A stretch of 64,000 nt of DNA from Promethearchaeia archaeon (lineage in GTDB: Archaea > Asgardarchaeota > Lokiarchaeia > Sigyniarchaeales > SOKP01): the NCBI GenBank assembly GCA_029856145.1, contig JAHQWK010000024.1:43131-107130 (forward strand), given 5' to 3'. Positions 18,100 through 27,237 of the stretch are shown here, one piece after another. The first letter of the stretch is position 1. Each line of letters starts with the position of its first letter. Made by a program: the position numbers and the translations under genes. The notes beneath the pieces are model-generated. The model was given only the letters and a program-made list of their open reading frames with translations. It was not told where the DNA came from and made no database searches.

Positions 18100-18116
18100 T
18101 TTCATAGATTGTGAAG
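18100..18116. promoter_or_regulatory. Operator palindrome, copy A between divergent promoters
   Basis: TTTCA-TAGATTG-TGAAG. Same arms and 7-base spacer as the copies at 13.5-14.1 kb, with one arm mismatch. It shares its last base with copy B; centres are 16 bases apart. Confidence 0.6.
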
Positions 18117-18132
18117 TTCATAGGAAATGAAA
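18116..18132. promoter_or_regulatory. Operator palindrome, copy B between divergent promoters
   Basis: GTTCA-TAGGAAA-TGAAA, one mismatch from the perfect arms. It ends four bases before the plus-strand TATA box, so a bound dimer would be next to TBP/TFB. Confidence 0.6.
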
Positions 18133-18135
18133 ATA

Positions 18136-18143
18136 TTTAAATA
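18136..18143 (+). promoter_or_regulatory. TATA box TTTAAATA of the ABC exporter operon
   Basis: Located in AATATTTAAATATGC, 80 bases before the ATG of the ATPase gene. Usual archaeal spacing puts the transcription start near 18165, giving a leader of about 58 bases that ends in an AAAGGTTG ribosome site. Confidence 0.55.
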
Positions 18144-18222
18144 TGCAATTTCACTCTTAATAATTGTAAGATCTACTATTTTCATTATAAATGAAAAATA
18201 AAAACAATAAAGGTTGATAAAA

Positions 18223-19179
18223 ATGAATGCTATAGAGGTAAAAAATCTAATAAAATATTATGACAAAGGAAAAATTAAAGCTGTAGATGATATTTCATTT
18301 GAAGTGCCTCGAGGCTCTCGATTTGGTTATTTAGGACCAAATGGAGCTGGAAAAACTACCACGATTCGATGTATACTTGGTTTTCTCAACGCAGATGCGG
18401 GAGATATTACAATATTAGGTGAAAAGATTAATCCAAAAAAAGATGTAAAAATTCGGAATCATATTGGATATTTACCCGGCGAATTGGGACTATATAAAAA
18501 TATGACCGCAAATGATTTGATTAATTATTTTGCGAAGCTCTATGATATTGAAATAGATTGGAATTTTGTTAAAGAAGTAACAGAACGTCTTAAATTAGAT
18601 ATGAATCGAAAATTGGGCGTATTAAGCAAAGGTAATAAACAAAAAGTTGGTGTATTATCAGCTCTTATGGGAAAATTTGATGTGCTTATTATGGATGAAC
18701 CCACTTCAGGACTTGACCCATTGATGCAATTAGAATTTTATCGAATTGTATCTGAGAGACAGAAAGAATCAAAATGCACCGTATTTCTTTGTAGCCATGT
18801 GCTCGCAGAGGTAGAAAAATTCTGTGATAGAGTTGCAATCATAAAGAAAGGAAAAATTGCTGAAATATCTGATGTAAATGATCTAAAAGCAAAAAATTTG
18901 AAACATATAGAATTGATTTTTGAAACTCCAGGTAGTATGGAAGCATTTAAATCTCTTTTAGAAACTGAATATTCTGAATCAATCATAAAATATGAATTCC
19001 AGACTCAACTTGAATTTTTATTACCCCCTCATCAAGCCCGGAAAATATTATGTGAAATTAGCGAAAGAGACTGGGGTGGTGTTCCTGTAAAAGACTTCTC
19101 GATTAGACATTCCACACTAGAGAATATTTTTATGCAATATTATGAAGAGGGCAAATCAAAAGGAGGTAAAATCGCATGA
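18223..19179 (+). CDS. ABC transporter ATPase (ABC-2 exporter type)
   Basis: ATG at 18223 follows AAAGGTTG at a fitting distance; the TTG three codons upstream is less likely. The 318-residue protein has Walker A GPNGAGKTTT, Q-loop region GYLPGELGLY, signature LSKGNKQKVG, Walker B VLIMDEPTSGLDP and a switch His in LCSHVL. The C-terminal extension of about 90 residues is typical of DrrA/NatA-type drug or lipid exporters. It overlaps the permease gene by four bases (ATGA). Operators upstream suggest induction under control of the divergent winged-helix pair. Confidence 0.95.
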   Translation: MNAIEVKNLIKYYDKGKIKAVDDISFEVPRGSRFGYLGPNGAGKTTTIRCILGFLNADAGDITILGEKINPKKDVKIRNHIGYLPGELGLYKNMTANDLINYFAKLYDIEIDWNFVKEVTERLKLDMNRKLGVLSKGNKQKVGVLSALMGKFDVLIMDEPTSGLDPLMQLEFYRIVSERQKESKCTVFLCSHVLAEVEKFCDRVAIIKKGKIAEISDVNDLKAKNLKHIELIFETPGSMEAFKSLLETEYSESIIKYEFQTQLEFLLPPHQARKILCEISERDWGGVPVKDFSIRHSTLENIFMQYYEEGKSKGGKIA

Positions 19180-19991
19180 AAGTATTGCAGATTGTATGGA
19201 AAGAATTAAAGAAGGATTACAAAAGTCTCTTAATTTTCACAGGTATTATGTCCCTTTTCTTCATGTGGTTTGTAACTTTTTTTGATCCTGAGCTATTTGC
19301 GGGTTTGGAGGAAGTTTTTGAGAGTTATCCGGAAGCAATCCGACAGATGATTGGAGAGTTTTATAATCTCGCTGAATTTGGAGGTTTTCTTAACGTTTAT
19401 TTATTTTCAATGTCGTGGTTCTACTTTGGAATATATTTTATTTTAAAGTCAGCACAGAACATCCCAAAAGAGATAGAGGATAAAACAATTGATTTGGTGT
19501 TGTCAAAGCCTATCCCACGGACGGAGTTTACTCTAGGTAAGTATCTAACCCATATAATCGAAATATTATTAATTTATTATGGTGTCATGATGAGCGTTCT
19601 TTTAGGAATATTGATATTTCCATCTGTAACTATCAATGGTATCTTTTTGAATGAAATAATTTTCGCATTTCTATATAATTTTATTTTTATGGTTACATTA
19701 ATAAGTACGGGGTTCTGTTTCTCTACTTTCTTATCTTCTAAAAAGGCATTAGCTTTAGGGTTAGGGGTGGTGATATTTTTCTACGCTGTAGGTCAATTTT
19801 GGAAATCATTTCCCGAAGTAGCACAAGAAATTAAACGTATCAGCATATTTTTCTATTCAGACATGTCAAATCTTCTCGTAAATCATGTTTGGGATAACGT
19901 CGGATTACATATTTTAGTCCTTTTAGGCTATTCTGTAGTATTAACAACATCTTCGGTTATAATATTTAATAAACGGGATATTCCCGTCTAA
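19176..19991 (+). CDS. ABC-2 type permease
   Basis: The 271-residue membrane protein has six predicted helices, with a long extracytoplasmic loop between helices 1 and 2 and the conserved block ELDKTIDLVLS-like EDKTIDLVLSKPIPRTEF before helix 3, as in ABC-2 permeases. It forms the membrane part of the exporter with the overlapping ATPase gene, probably as a homodimer. Substrate is unknown. A run of twelve T follows the stop and probably ends the operon. Confidence 0.9.
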   Translation: MKVLQIVWKELKKDYKSLLIFTGIMSLFFMWFVTFFDPELFAGLEEVFESYPEAIRQMIGEFYNLAEFGGFLNVYLFSMSWFYFGIYFILKSAQNIPKEIEDKTIDLVLSKPIPRTEFTLGKYLTHIIEILLIYYGVMMSVLLGILIFPSVTINGIFLNEIIFAFLYNFIFMVTLISTGFCFSTFLSSKKALALGLGVVIFFYAVGQFWKSFPEVAQEIKRISIFFYSDMSNLLVNHVWDNVGLHILVLLGYSVVLTTSSVIIFNKRDIPV

Positions 19992-20004
19992 ATTTATATT
20001 ATTC

Positions 20005-20016
20005 TTTTTTTTTTTT
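20005..20016 (+). terminator. Poly-T terminator after ABC exporter operon
   Basis: A run of twelve T starts 14 bases after the permease stop codon. U-tracts of this kind end transcription in archaea without a hairpin. Confidence 0.55.
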
Positions 20017-20172
20017 AAATCCTATAGGCTAATAATTAGTTTAGAAATACTAATTAAATAGTCAATACCAAAAATTTATAAGTTTGTCATAATACGAATA
20101 TCTTTAATATTATAACATCTATTTTTACGTTATAATAAGAATATTATATTAGATCTTTAACGAGGTTAACAA

Positions 20173-21639
20173 ATGTCGAATTTCCGTGAAAAAATACATT
20201 CAAAAGAGCTTATAGCTACATTTGATGATGTACTAATACTACCCGGATTCACGAATTTCTCGCCTTCAGAGGTTAATATATCTTCAAACTTAGGAAAATA
20301 TCATCTTAAACTTCCTATATTATCATCGGCGATGGATACAGTCACTGAAGAAAGTATGGCAATCAATATGGCTTTACGAGGTGGTCTTGGAGTTTTACAT
20401 CGTAATTGCTCTTATGAAAGGCAATTAGAAATGGTAAGAATTGTTAAGCGAGCTAGATCTTTTGTAATTGACGACGTAGCAACAATTAGTCCTAATGCTA
20501 AAGTCACTAAAGCAAAATATATGATGGATAATTATAATATAAGCGGGATCGTAGTAGTAAATGAAGCTAAGAAAGTATGTGGCATTTTTACCAAGCGCGA
20601 CATTCCTTTCTTTGAAAAAGATATACAAAATGGGACAATTAAAGACTATATGACCAAGGATGTAATTTCCATCAATCCTGGAGCTTCGAGAGAAGAAGCA
20701 CTGAAAGTTTTATACGAGTCACGTAAAGAGAAGTTACCCATTATAGATAAAGATGGTCTGTTGAAAGGGTTAATAACAAAGAAAGATTTAGCTCCAGAAT
20801 TTCCATTCGCTTCTAAAGATAATGAAGGACATTTATTATGTGCTTTAGCATTATCCCCAAAATTCCCAGAATCCTCTCAAGCTCAAGAATTATTGAAGGA
20901 AATTGATAAATATGTTGATATATTTTTTATAGACGTTGCTGATTTTTATAAAAAAGATGATATCGAAGGCACTATAAAGTTAATGAGACTTTTGGAATCT
21001 GATTTTGTTTTAGGGAATATTGGCACTTACCAAGCTGCTGAATATTTAATCTCAAAATGCGATTTTGTAGAGGAACGGTTTATTGGATTAAAGGTGGGAA
21101 TGGGTTCGGGGTCAATTTGCACAACTTCGATACAAACTGGTGTAGGAGCTCCAACTCTATTTGCCACAGCGCAAGTAGCTGATGCTATACAAGATTATAA
21201 TCAGAAATTATCTTTAATTGCGGATGGTGGTTTCACCAAACCAGGTGATTTACCAAAAGCATTTGCTGCAGGTGCAGATTTGATAATGTCAGGGCATTTC
21301 TTTGCTGGTACTGATGAATCTCCTGGTTTTATAGATACCATTGCTGGAAGAAAGGTAAAAATTTATCGTGGTATGGGGAGTAAAGATGCGAGAGTGTCAG
21401 GTTATATAGCAGATCGTTATATAGAAGGCTCGAAAATGCTAACTGAAGGTGTTAGTGATTATGTAGCCTATGTGGGAGATGTAACTGGTGTTTTAGCAAC
21501 TTTGAAAGAAGGATTATCTAATGGAATGATTTATGCTGGTGCGGGATCTATTGAAGAGATGAAAAAAGCATCACTTGGAATTGTCTCAATTGTTGGGCAG
21601 CGTGAAACATCACCACACGATCTTATTGGCAAGTTTTAA
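20173..21639 (+). CDS. guaB: IMP dehydrogenase-family protein with CBS pair
   Basis: The 488-residue protein has the IMPDH/GMPR barrel with two CBS domains inserted at about 95-210. The catalytic Cys is C316 in GSGSICTTS; the phosphate loop DGGF-x5-GD and FAGTDESPG follow. An R415-Y416 pair in IADRYIEG and EGVSDYVAYVGD resemble the mobile-flap Arg-Tyr dyad of IMP dehydrogenases, which oxidise IMP to XMP with NAD. However FIDVADFYKKD and the Ser before GS in GSGS are closer to GMP reductase, some of which also carry CBS domains. IMPDH is favoured by the flap. PurH, which makes IMP, lies 0.7 kb downstream. Confidence 0.8.
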   Translation: MSNFREKIHSKELIATFDDVLILPGFTNFSPSEVNISSNLGKYHLKLPILSSAMDTVTEESMAINMALRGGLGVLHRNCSYERQLEMVRIVKRARSFVIDDVATISPNAKVTKAKYMMDNYNISGIVVVNEAKKVCGIFTKRDIPFFEKDIQNGTIKDYMTKDVISINPGASREEALKVLYESRKEKLPIIDKDGLLKGLITKKDLAPEFPFASKDNEGHLLCALALSPKFPESSQAQELLKEIDKYVDIFFIDVADFYKKDDIEGTIKLMRLLESDFVLGNIGTYQAAEYLISKCDFVEERFIGLKVGMGSGSICTTSIQTGVGAPTLFATAQVADAIQDYNQKLSLIADGGFTKPGDLPKAFAAGADLIMSGHFFAGTDESPGFIDTIAGRKVKIYRGMGSKDARVSGYIADRYIEGSKMLTEGVSDYVAYVGDVTGVLATLKEGLSNGMIYAGAGSIEEMKKASLGIVSIVGQRETSPHDLIGKF

Positions 21640-21695
21640 ACACTTGATATTAAATATAAAATATAAAAGAAAAAAAAATTAGGATTTAGAATAAT

Positions 21696-22127
21696 CTATG
21701 GACTTACCATAAGTTGTTTTTTATCAAAGTCCTCTGGATTTCCACCTTCTTCAAGAAAGTCTACATAATTCTTTAGGCCTTTTAAAACTAAATCTGCAGT
21801 TTTTTCATAGCCTTTCCTAAGTTTCTTATTTTCAAATTCCGTCCATATAGTCACTTCAGTAAGTTCTCCTTTTGGTTCAACAATATAGCCTATTGAATCC
21901 ATATCGCTGTTCTCCATTTTCCATGTCACATGTTCATTTTCAACAGTTTCTGTATCTACAATTAAGATATCCCCCAAACTAGATTTTAAAAGAAATTTTT
22001 GACCTTCTTCTTTTTCGATTACCTCATCAAGGGCTAAATTCCATCTTGGTGTATTTTCCCCATCAATTACAATATCATAAAGTCTTTTAGGGGTTGAATT
22101 AATTTCAATTTTTTTCTCAGCTCTCAT
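21696..22127 (-). CDS. SRPBCC (START/cyclase-like) protein
   Basis: The 143-residue product starts with the typical helix-grip lead IEINSTPKRLYDIVIDGEN and PRWN, then alternating strands and a C-terminal amphipathic helix (LRKGYEKTADLVLKGLKNYV). This is the Bet v1/SRPBCC fold, a hydrophobic cavity that binds lipids or other small ligands. No catalytic residues can be named. It lies between two purine genes on the opposite strand; no functional link is visible. Confidence 0.7.
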   Translation of the reverse strand: MRAEKKIEINSTPKRLYDIVIDGENTPRWNLALDEVIEKEEGQKFLLKSSLGDILIVDTETVENEHVTWKMENSDMDSIGYIVEPKGELTEVTIWTEFENKKLRKGYEKTADLVLKGLKNYVDFLEEGGNPEDFDKKQLMVSP

Positions 22128-22345
22128 ATAAAAATTACCTCCATTTGATTTCGGATAAAATTTATGTCACCATTGTTTTTATACATTTGTGTCGATATTT
22201 AAAATGGAAGGAAGTTCTTAAATTTTAAAATATTAACCTTAATTTCACTTATTAAAGCTCTATTAATTAAGTTTTAACAACAGTAAACTTTTCTTTGTTA
22301 TTATTACTTCTATTATATAAATAAACTAGAATAAATTGAATTTAT

Positions 22346-23947
22346 ATGAAATCTATAAAAAGAGCAATTGTTAGCGTCTTCGATAAAAGTGGAGTCATTG
22401 AGTTTGTTAAAGTATTAGTTAATGAATTTGAAATTGAAATTTTATCTACAGGTGGTACTGGGAAATTATTAGAAGAAAATGGAATTGATTATATTAAAAT
22501 TTCAGATTATACTGAATCCCCTGAGATGTTTAACGGGCGAGTAAAAACTCTTCATCCAAGAATAGAAGGAGGTATACTTTTTCGGAGAGAGATCAGTAAA
22601 GATGTTCAAGATGCTGATAAGTATAATATACAACCAATTGATATGGTTATCTGTAATTTATATCAATTCAAGGAGGCTATTGCAAAACCCAACACAACAT
22701 TAGAAGAAGCTCTGGAACTAATTGATATTGGTGGGCCAACTATGATCCGAGCAGCAGCTAAGAACTTTCCAGATGTAGTAGTTATCCCAAGTCCAAAATA
22801 TTATGACAAAATTTTAAAGGAACTAAGAGATTCTGGGGGAATTAGTGATAAAACAAGAGCTAAATTAGCTCAGGATGTTTTTACGATAATGGCAGATTAC
22901 GATGCATCAATTGCGAACTATTTACAGAGTTATTATAATCCAAATCTAATCATGGGGGGACATTTAATCAAAGTTTTTGAAAAGGTTCAAGATTGTCGCT
23001 ATGGTGAGAATTGGGATCAAACAGCAGCTTATTATCGAGATTCCTCATCGAAGTATGGACTTCACAACCTTAAACAAATTAGTGGAAAACAAATATCATT
23101 TAATAATTATTTAGATATAGACTCTTGTATGCAAATCCTTTTAGATTTCGGCACTCAGCATTATGTGACGGCAATTTTAAAGCATACAAGTCCAAATGGT
23201 GTAGCTATTGATAAAAAAGATCAATTAATATCGGTAAAAAAGGCATTTAGTACAGATCCTCTATCTGCATTTGGAGGAATTTGGGGCGTTAACAAAGAAC
23301 TAACAAAGAAAGTTGCAGATTTTATTGTAAATAAAGAAAAAATCTTCGTAGAAGTTTTAATAGCACCCTCTTTCGAACAAGAAGCTTTAGAAATATTAAA
23401 ACAAAAAGAAAATCTAAGAATTATAGAATGTAAAGATTTCCTTAATAAAAGAAATAAGATATATAAAGAACCAGAAATTAGGGGAGTACTAGGAGGCGTC
23501 CTTGTTCAAGAATATGATTGTAAACCAATTATTAAAGAATGGAATGTAGTTAGTAAAAGAAAGGTAGATGAAACTGAAAAAGAAGCTTTAATATTTGCCT
23601 ATAAAGTTTCAAAATGGACTAAATCGAATTCAGCATGTTTTGCTCAAGTCTATGATGATGGGCTTTACACATTAGGAATCGGTGCTGGACAACATAGTAG
23701 AGTTCATGTAGTTAAGCTAGCTGCCCAAAAAGCAATAGAATTTGGACATAAAGAAGAACTTAAGAACTCTGTTATGGGTACAGATTCTTTTTTTCCTTTT
23801 CCTGATGGTTTAGAGGTATCAGTAGAATCTGGTGCTAAAGCAATTATTAATCCTGGAGGTTCTATGCGGGACGATATGGTAATTAAACGAGCAGATGAAT
23901 TAGATTGTGCTTTAGTATTCTGTGGCAAAAGAGTTTTTAGACATTAA
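22346..23947 (+). CDS. purH: Bifunctional AICAR transformylase/IMP cyclohydrolase
   Basis: The 533-residue protein has the PurH order: an IMP cyclohydrolase MGS-like domain (1-190; SVFDKSGVIEFVK, STGGTGKLLEENGI, NGRVKTLHPRIEGGIL) and an AICAR transformylase domain (200-533; KHTSPNGVAI with the catalytic Lys-His pair, STDPLSAFGG, GIGAGQHSRV, PFPDGLEV and the C-terminal GKRVFRH). It performs the last two steps of de novo IMP synthesis using 10-formyl-tetrahydrofolate. The usual GENPHQ is replaced by GENWDQ. FolD at 33.6 kb could supply the formyl-folate. Confidence 0.95.
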   Translation: MKSIKRAIVSVFDKSGVIEFVKVLVNEFEIEILSTGGTGKLLEENGIDYIKISDYTESPEMFNGRVKTLHPRIEGGILFRREISKDVQDADKYNIQPIDMVICNLYQFKEAIAKPNTTLEEALELIDIGGPTMIRAAAKNFPDVVVIPSPKYYDKILKELRDSGGISDKTRAKLAQDVFTIMADYDASIANYLQSYYNPNLIMGGHLIKVFEKVQDCRYGENWDQTAAYYRDSSSKYGLHNLKQISGKQISFNNYLDIDSCMQILLDFGTQHYVTAILKHTSPNGVAIDKKDQLISVKKAFSTDPLSAFGGIWGVNKELTKKVADFIVNKEKIFVEVLIAPSFEQEALEILKQKENLRIIECKDFLNKRNKIYKEPEIRGVLGGVLVQEYDCKPIIKEWNVVSKRKVDETEKEALIFAYKVSKWTKSNSACFAQVYDDGLYTLGIGAGQHSRVHVVKLAAQKAIEFGHKEELKNSVMGTDSFFPFPDGLEVSVESGAKAIINPGGSMRDDMVIKRADELDCALVFCGKRVFRH

Positions 23948-24122
23948 ATTTAACGTTTCTAATATTTATCTTCTTGATGAAATATAGTTTTTGGATAATA
24001 TTATACAAGTTTAACTATTATATTATTTGAGGAATTGATAGATTTAAACTTTAATATAAACATTTTTTTTTTCAAAAAAACTATATATGTAAAAAAAAAT
24101 TAAATTATTATACGTAAAAAAA

Positions 24123-24146
24123 ATCAAATTGACTTTTTAATTTGAT
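24123..24146. repeat. Inverted repeat in the promoter region of a small gene
   Basis: ATCAAATT and AATTTGAT form perfect 8-base arms around an 8-base spacer, 57 bases before the ATG of the next gene. It may be an operator for the small winged-helix-like product (autoregulation), or a hairpin in the leader. A nine-codon reading (24154-24183) follows it. The region is very A/T-rich, so chance remains possible. Confidence 0.4.
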
Positions 24147-24202
24147 ATTTTAAATGAGGAGAGAATTTCTAAACGTATATTAATAAGGGAGCTCTTTTAA
24201 AA

Positions 24203-24484
24203 ATGGATTTTTTTCAGAAGAATTTAAAAGAAACAGTAGAAGCGATTAATAAATTAATAGATAAAAATGTAACTATCGTAAATACTAAAAGGATAAGAAG
24301 ATGTAATAATATCAAATCTTCAAATCGTTCTAAGATTAATTTTATTTGGAGAGCTTTAAATTACCTTGAAAACCAAGGAATTTTAACCTTGAATGGTATC
24401 ACAAATCCAAAAACTTATAAAATTATCACTAATGAAAAAATTGATATTGATGATTTCCTTTCTCAAAACAGTAAAAGTAAATAG
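24203..24484 (+). CDS. Small basic winged-helix-like protein
   Basis: The ATG is preceded by AAGGGAG at a fitting distance. The 93-residue product is basic in its middle (NTKRIRRCNNIKSSNRSKIN) and continues with FIWRALNYLENQGILTLN and a short wing-like strand pair, the pattern of a winged-helix DNA-binding domain. Its tail is acidic. An inverted repeat lies in the leader. The gene converges on the 910-residue protein gene with an 8-base gap. Family not recognised. Confidence 0.6.
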   Translation: MDFFQKNLKETVEAINKLIDKNVTIVNTKRIRRCNNIKSSNRSKINFIWRALNYLENQGILTLNGITNPKTYKIITNEKIDIDDFLSQNSKSK

Positions 24485-24491
24485 AAAAAGT

Positions 24492-27224
24492 TTATTTTAG
24501 ATCTAATTCATCTAGCAGTTCGTTAAATTTGCTATTAGACTCCTTATTATCTGGATTATTTATCAATCTTTTTTGGTAAAATATCATATTTGGATATTTC
24601 AATTCGATTTTATTATATCTTTTTACCCACGTATTAAAATTATTTAAAAGTTCGTAAACTTCAGGATCCTCTTCTAAGGATTTTATTTCATCTTTCTTTT
24701 CTTTTGAGAGAATATTTTTATACTGTTTTACACTAAAACCTTGATCTTCTAATAACTTTTTATTAGTACTACGAATAAACCCTTCCAAACCGCTTCTCCA
24801 ATAAACATACTTCTCATTAATTTTATCAATAGTTTCTTGAATTATTTTTATCTCTTGTGGAAAGATTGTTTCTTCTTTCTTAGTTAGAATCTTTTTAATT
24901 TTTTGGAATTCCGTTTCAAACTTTTTAATGTAATTATTAACCATTTTTTCAAATTCAAATAGAACTATATTATAGTCTTTCGCAAATAATACCTCATTAC
25001 TAGAAAAAGTTAATGTTTCTTCATCAAAATTTCCTCTTATCTTTCTTTTACTAACTAAATCATCAAAAATTTCTTTCAATAAATCAATTTCTTCTTGATT
25101 TAATTCCTTACCATAAAATAAATCATGGAAAGAAAAAAGAAAACTGTTTTCTAGCATCAGGTTACGAATTCCTCGTTCTGTATAAAAAATAATTTCTCCC
25201 TCATTTTCATGAAAAATGCCCTTTAGCTTTCCATCTAGTAACAAATCATTCATCAAATCTTCAACTAGGGTTGATTGGATAAATTTCATAGTTCCTAGTG
25301 ATATATAATCATCTGATTTAGATTTGTCAATTAACATATATTTGATTTCATTCTTAGCTTCTTCTATTTTCTGGGGATTAAATATTAAAAAATCTACCTT
25401 TCTGAAATAATGAATATCCAAATCATCGACAAATGTCAAAAAAACATCTAGTTCCATCCCAGTTTTTTGGAGATATTCCTTTAATTTTATTTGGTCTTTT
25501 TGTTTTATTTCTTCTGCAATTAACTGTAAGTTTTCATCGATTTTAGATAAAATATGATTTTTATCAATGTTTAGTTCCTTAGAGATTTTTTCAATTTGAT
25601 TTAATTTTTCCTTTTCATCAGATACTAAACTAATCTCATTGATTGTATCTTTCAAATATTTAGAATAATAAAAAATGTTTTTTTTCTTATTCCAAATCCC
25701 ACTTCTATAATCTACAAACTGATCAAATACATCTAATAGTAAAAGTTCTCCTATATTTAGTTTATCTGAGATTTTAGAAATATTAAAATAACCTACAATT
25801 TTAGAATTTTGAACCTCATTAGTTATTTTTTGGGTCCCTAGGTTAGTCAACCACTGTGTTCCTTTATGAAATTTCGATAAATACTCTCTAGGCATATTTT
25901 TTATTAATTTTATGAAATCTTCCTCTAATAGTATCTCTCGATATGTTTTTAATTCTATAATACTCTTTTTTGCAGCTTCAGAATTAATTTGATCTTTAAT
26001 TTGCTTTAATGAGGTATACAGTTCCAGATCTTTGTGTCTTAAAAATTTACGATTTGTAGATTTAGAAATATCCTTAATGATTTTATCAATAAAATTATGT
26101 GGAAGAAAGTTATAATTCTTTATACTCATAGATCCGTTTATTTGTAAATCTTCTAAGAATTTTGACTTAACATAATTTGATGGATAAAAAAACCCAATAT
26201 TAGAATAGTACCCATCAATTATTTTTAAGTTATTTAATGTTTTGATAAAAATTTTTAGTTCTGAATGGTCATCTATAACCTGAGAAAAAGTATTACGAAT
26301 ATTTTCATCAGATATTTTTATTTTTTGTTCAAAGAATCTCTTTAATTTGCTTTTTTCTAATTCGTAAATATATAATATATTTTCTTTTGTTTTTATATAG
26401 AAATAGACTTTTTCATCCTTTAGCTTAGATTTTGCAAAGTTCTTTAAATATTCTTTTAATTTTAAGTCCGTGTTTTTACTTATTTCAGTATAATTGGTCT
26501 TTTTCATTAAAAATTGATTTTCTAATAAATTTACTATTTTTTTAGCTTCTTGGTTCTCCAAATCAAATTTGCTAAGCTGTGGATATAACTTTTTTATTAA
26601 ACTTATTAATTTATTAAATATTTTAGAGGTTTTTTTCTCTTCAAGTAGAGTAATTAATGAATTTGAAATATTTCTAAAGGTATATAAATGATCAAATTCA
26701 AAATCCTCGCATTTTTCTAGTAAATTTAATAGAGAAATGATATTGTCGGTTTTTCTTTCAATGTTAAGACTCTTTAAAATAATATCTATATTTTTTTTTG
26801 CTAATTCTGGTTTTATTTCAACTAATTTTAGTAAAAAGTAGTGTATATTATTTCTAATATCTTCAAATTCATCTAATAGGAATTTTACAAATTCCTGGGA
26901 ATATTTTTCCATATAATTAGAATTTGCTAACATTGCAAATCCAATAACAATCAGTGAATTACTTTTTAATTTAATATTTTCAGAGTGAAGAAAAACCTCA
27001 ATTTTTTGTAGCAACTCTTCAGAAATGAGTTCTATTTTGTTTTCTGCTAAAATAGATAGAATATATGTAATAACAACATTATTTTCTTGTTCTAATAAGT
27101 CTTCAAGCTCGGTAATTATTTTTAATATTTTATCTGTTTTATTTTTGCTTAAATACTTATTTAGTTTATCTACTTTTTCAAAGATTACACTGTCCTCAAA
27201 TTCTTCGAGATTAAACATATTCAA
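24492..27224 (-). CDS. Large helical and winged-helix protein of unknown function
   Basis: The 910-residue cytoplasmic protein has three visible parts. Residues 1-240 form HEAT/ARM-like helical repeats (for example SEELLQKIEVFLHSENIKLK). Residues about 300-740 hold several modules that end in paired strands around a helix, such as YISLGTMKFIQSTLVEDLMN then DGKLKGIFHENEGEIIFYT, which look like tandem winged helices. The C-terminal 170 residues are helical. There is no nucleotide-binding or protease motif. The multi-winged-helix layout recalls UFM1 E3 ligase (UFL1), but that is a guess. It shares the strand with the HAD phosphatase gene 13 bases upstream, so they form an operon. Confidence 0.65.
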   Translation of the reverse strand: MNMFNLEEFEDSVIFEKVDKLNKYLSKNKTDKILKIITELEDLLEQENNVVITYILSILAENKIELISEELLQKIEVFLHSENIKLKSNSLIVIGFAMLANSNYMEKYSQEFVKFLLDEFEDIRNNIHYFLLKLVEIKPELAKKNIDIILKSLNIERKTDNIISLLNLLEKCEDFEFDHLYTFRNISNSLITLLEEKKTSKIFNKLISLIKKLYPQLSKFDLENQEAKKIVNLLENQFLMKKTNYTEISKNTDLKLKEYLKNFAKSKLKDEKVYFYIKTKENILYIYELEKSKLKRFFEQKIKISDENIRNTFSQVIDDHSELKIFIKTLNNLKIIDGYYSNIGFFYPSNYVKSKFLEDLQINGSMSIKNYNFLPHNFIDKIIKDISKSTNRKFLRHKDLELYTSLKQIKDQINSEAAKKSIIELKTYREILLEEDFIKLIKNMPREYLSKFHKGTQWLTNLGTQKITNEVQNSKIVGYFNISKISDKLNIGELLLLDVFDQFVDYRSGIWNKKKNIFYYSKYLKDTINEISLVSDEKEKLNQIEKISKELNIDKNHILSKIDENLQLIAEEIKQKDQIKLKEYLQKTGMELDVFLTFVDDLDIHYFRKVDFLIFNPQKIEEAKNEIKYMLIDKSKSDDYISLGTMKFIQSTLVEDLMNDLLLDGKLKGIFHENEGEIIFYTERGIRNLMLENSFLFSFHDLFYGKELNQEEIDLLKEIFDDLVSKRKIRGNFDEETLTFSSNEVLFAKDYNIVLFEFEKMVNNYIKKFETEFQKIKKILTKKEETIFPQEIKIIQETIDKINEKYVYWRSGLEGFIRSTNKKLLEDQGFSVKQYKNILSKEKKDEIKSLEEDPEVYELLNNFNTWVKRYNKIELKYPNMIFYQKRLINNPDNKESNSKFNELLDELDLK

Positions 27225-27237
27225 TGTTAAAGAGTGT

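Noticed and set aside
24154..24183. Nine-codon leader-like reading before the small winged-helix gene
   Set aside because: Could be a leader peptide, but no attenuator structure or regulatory codon run supports it.
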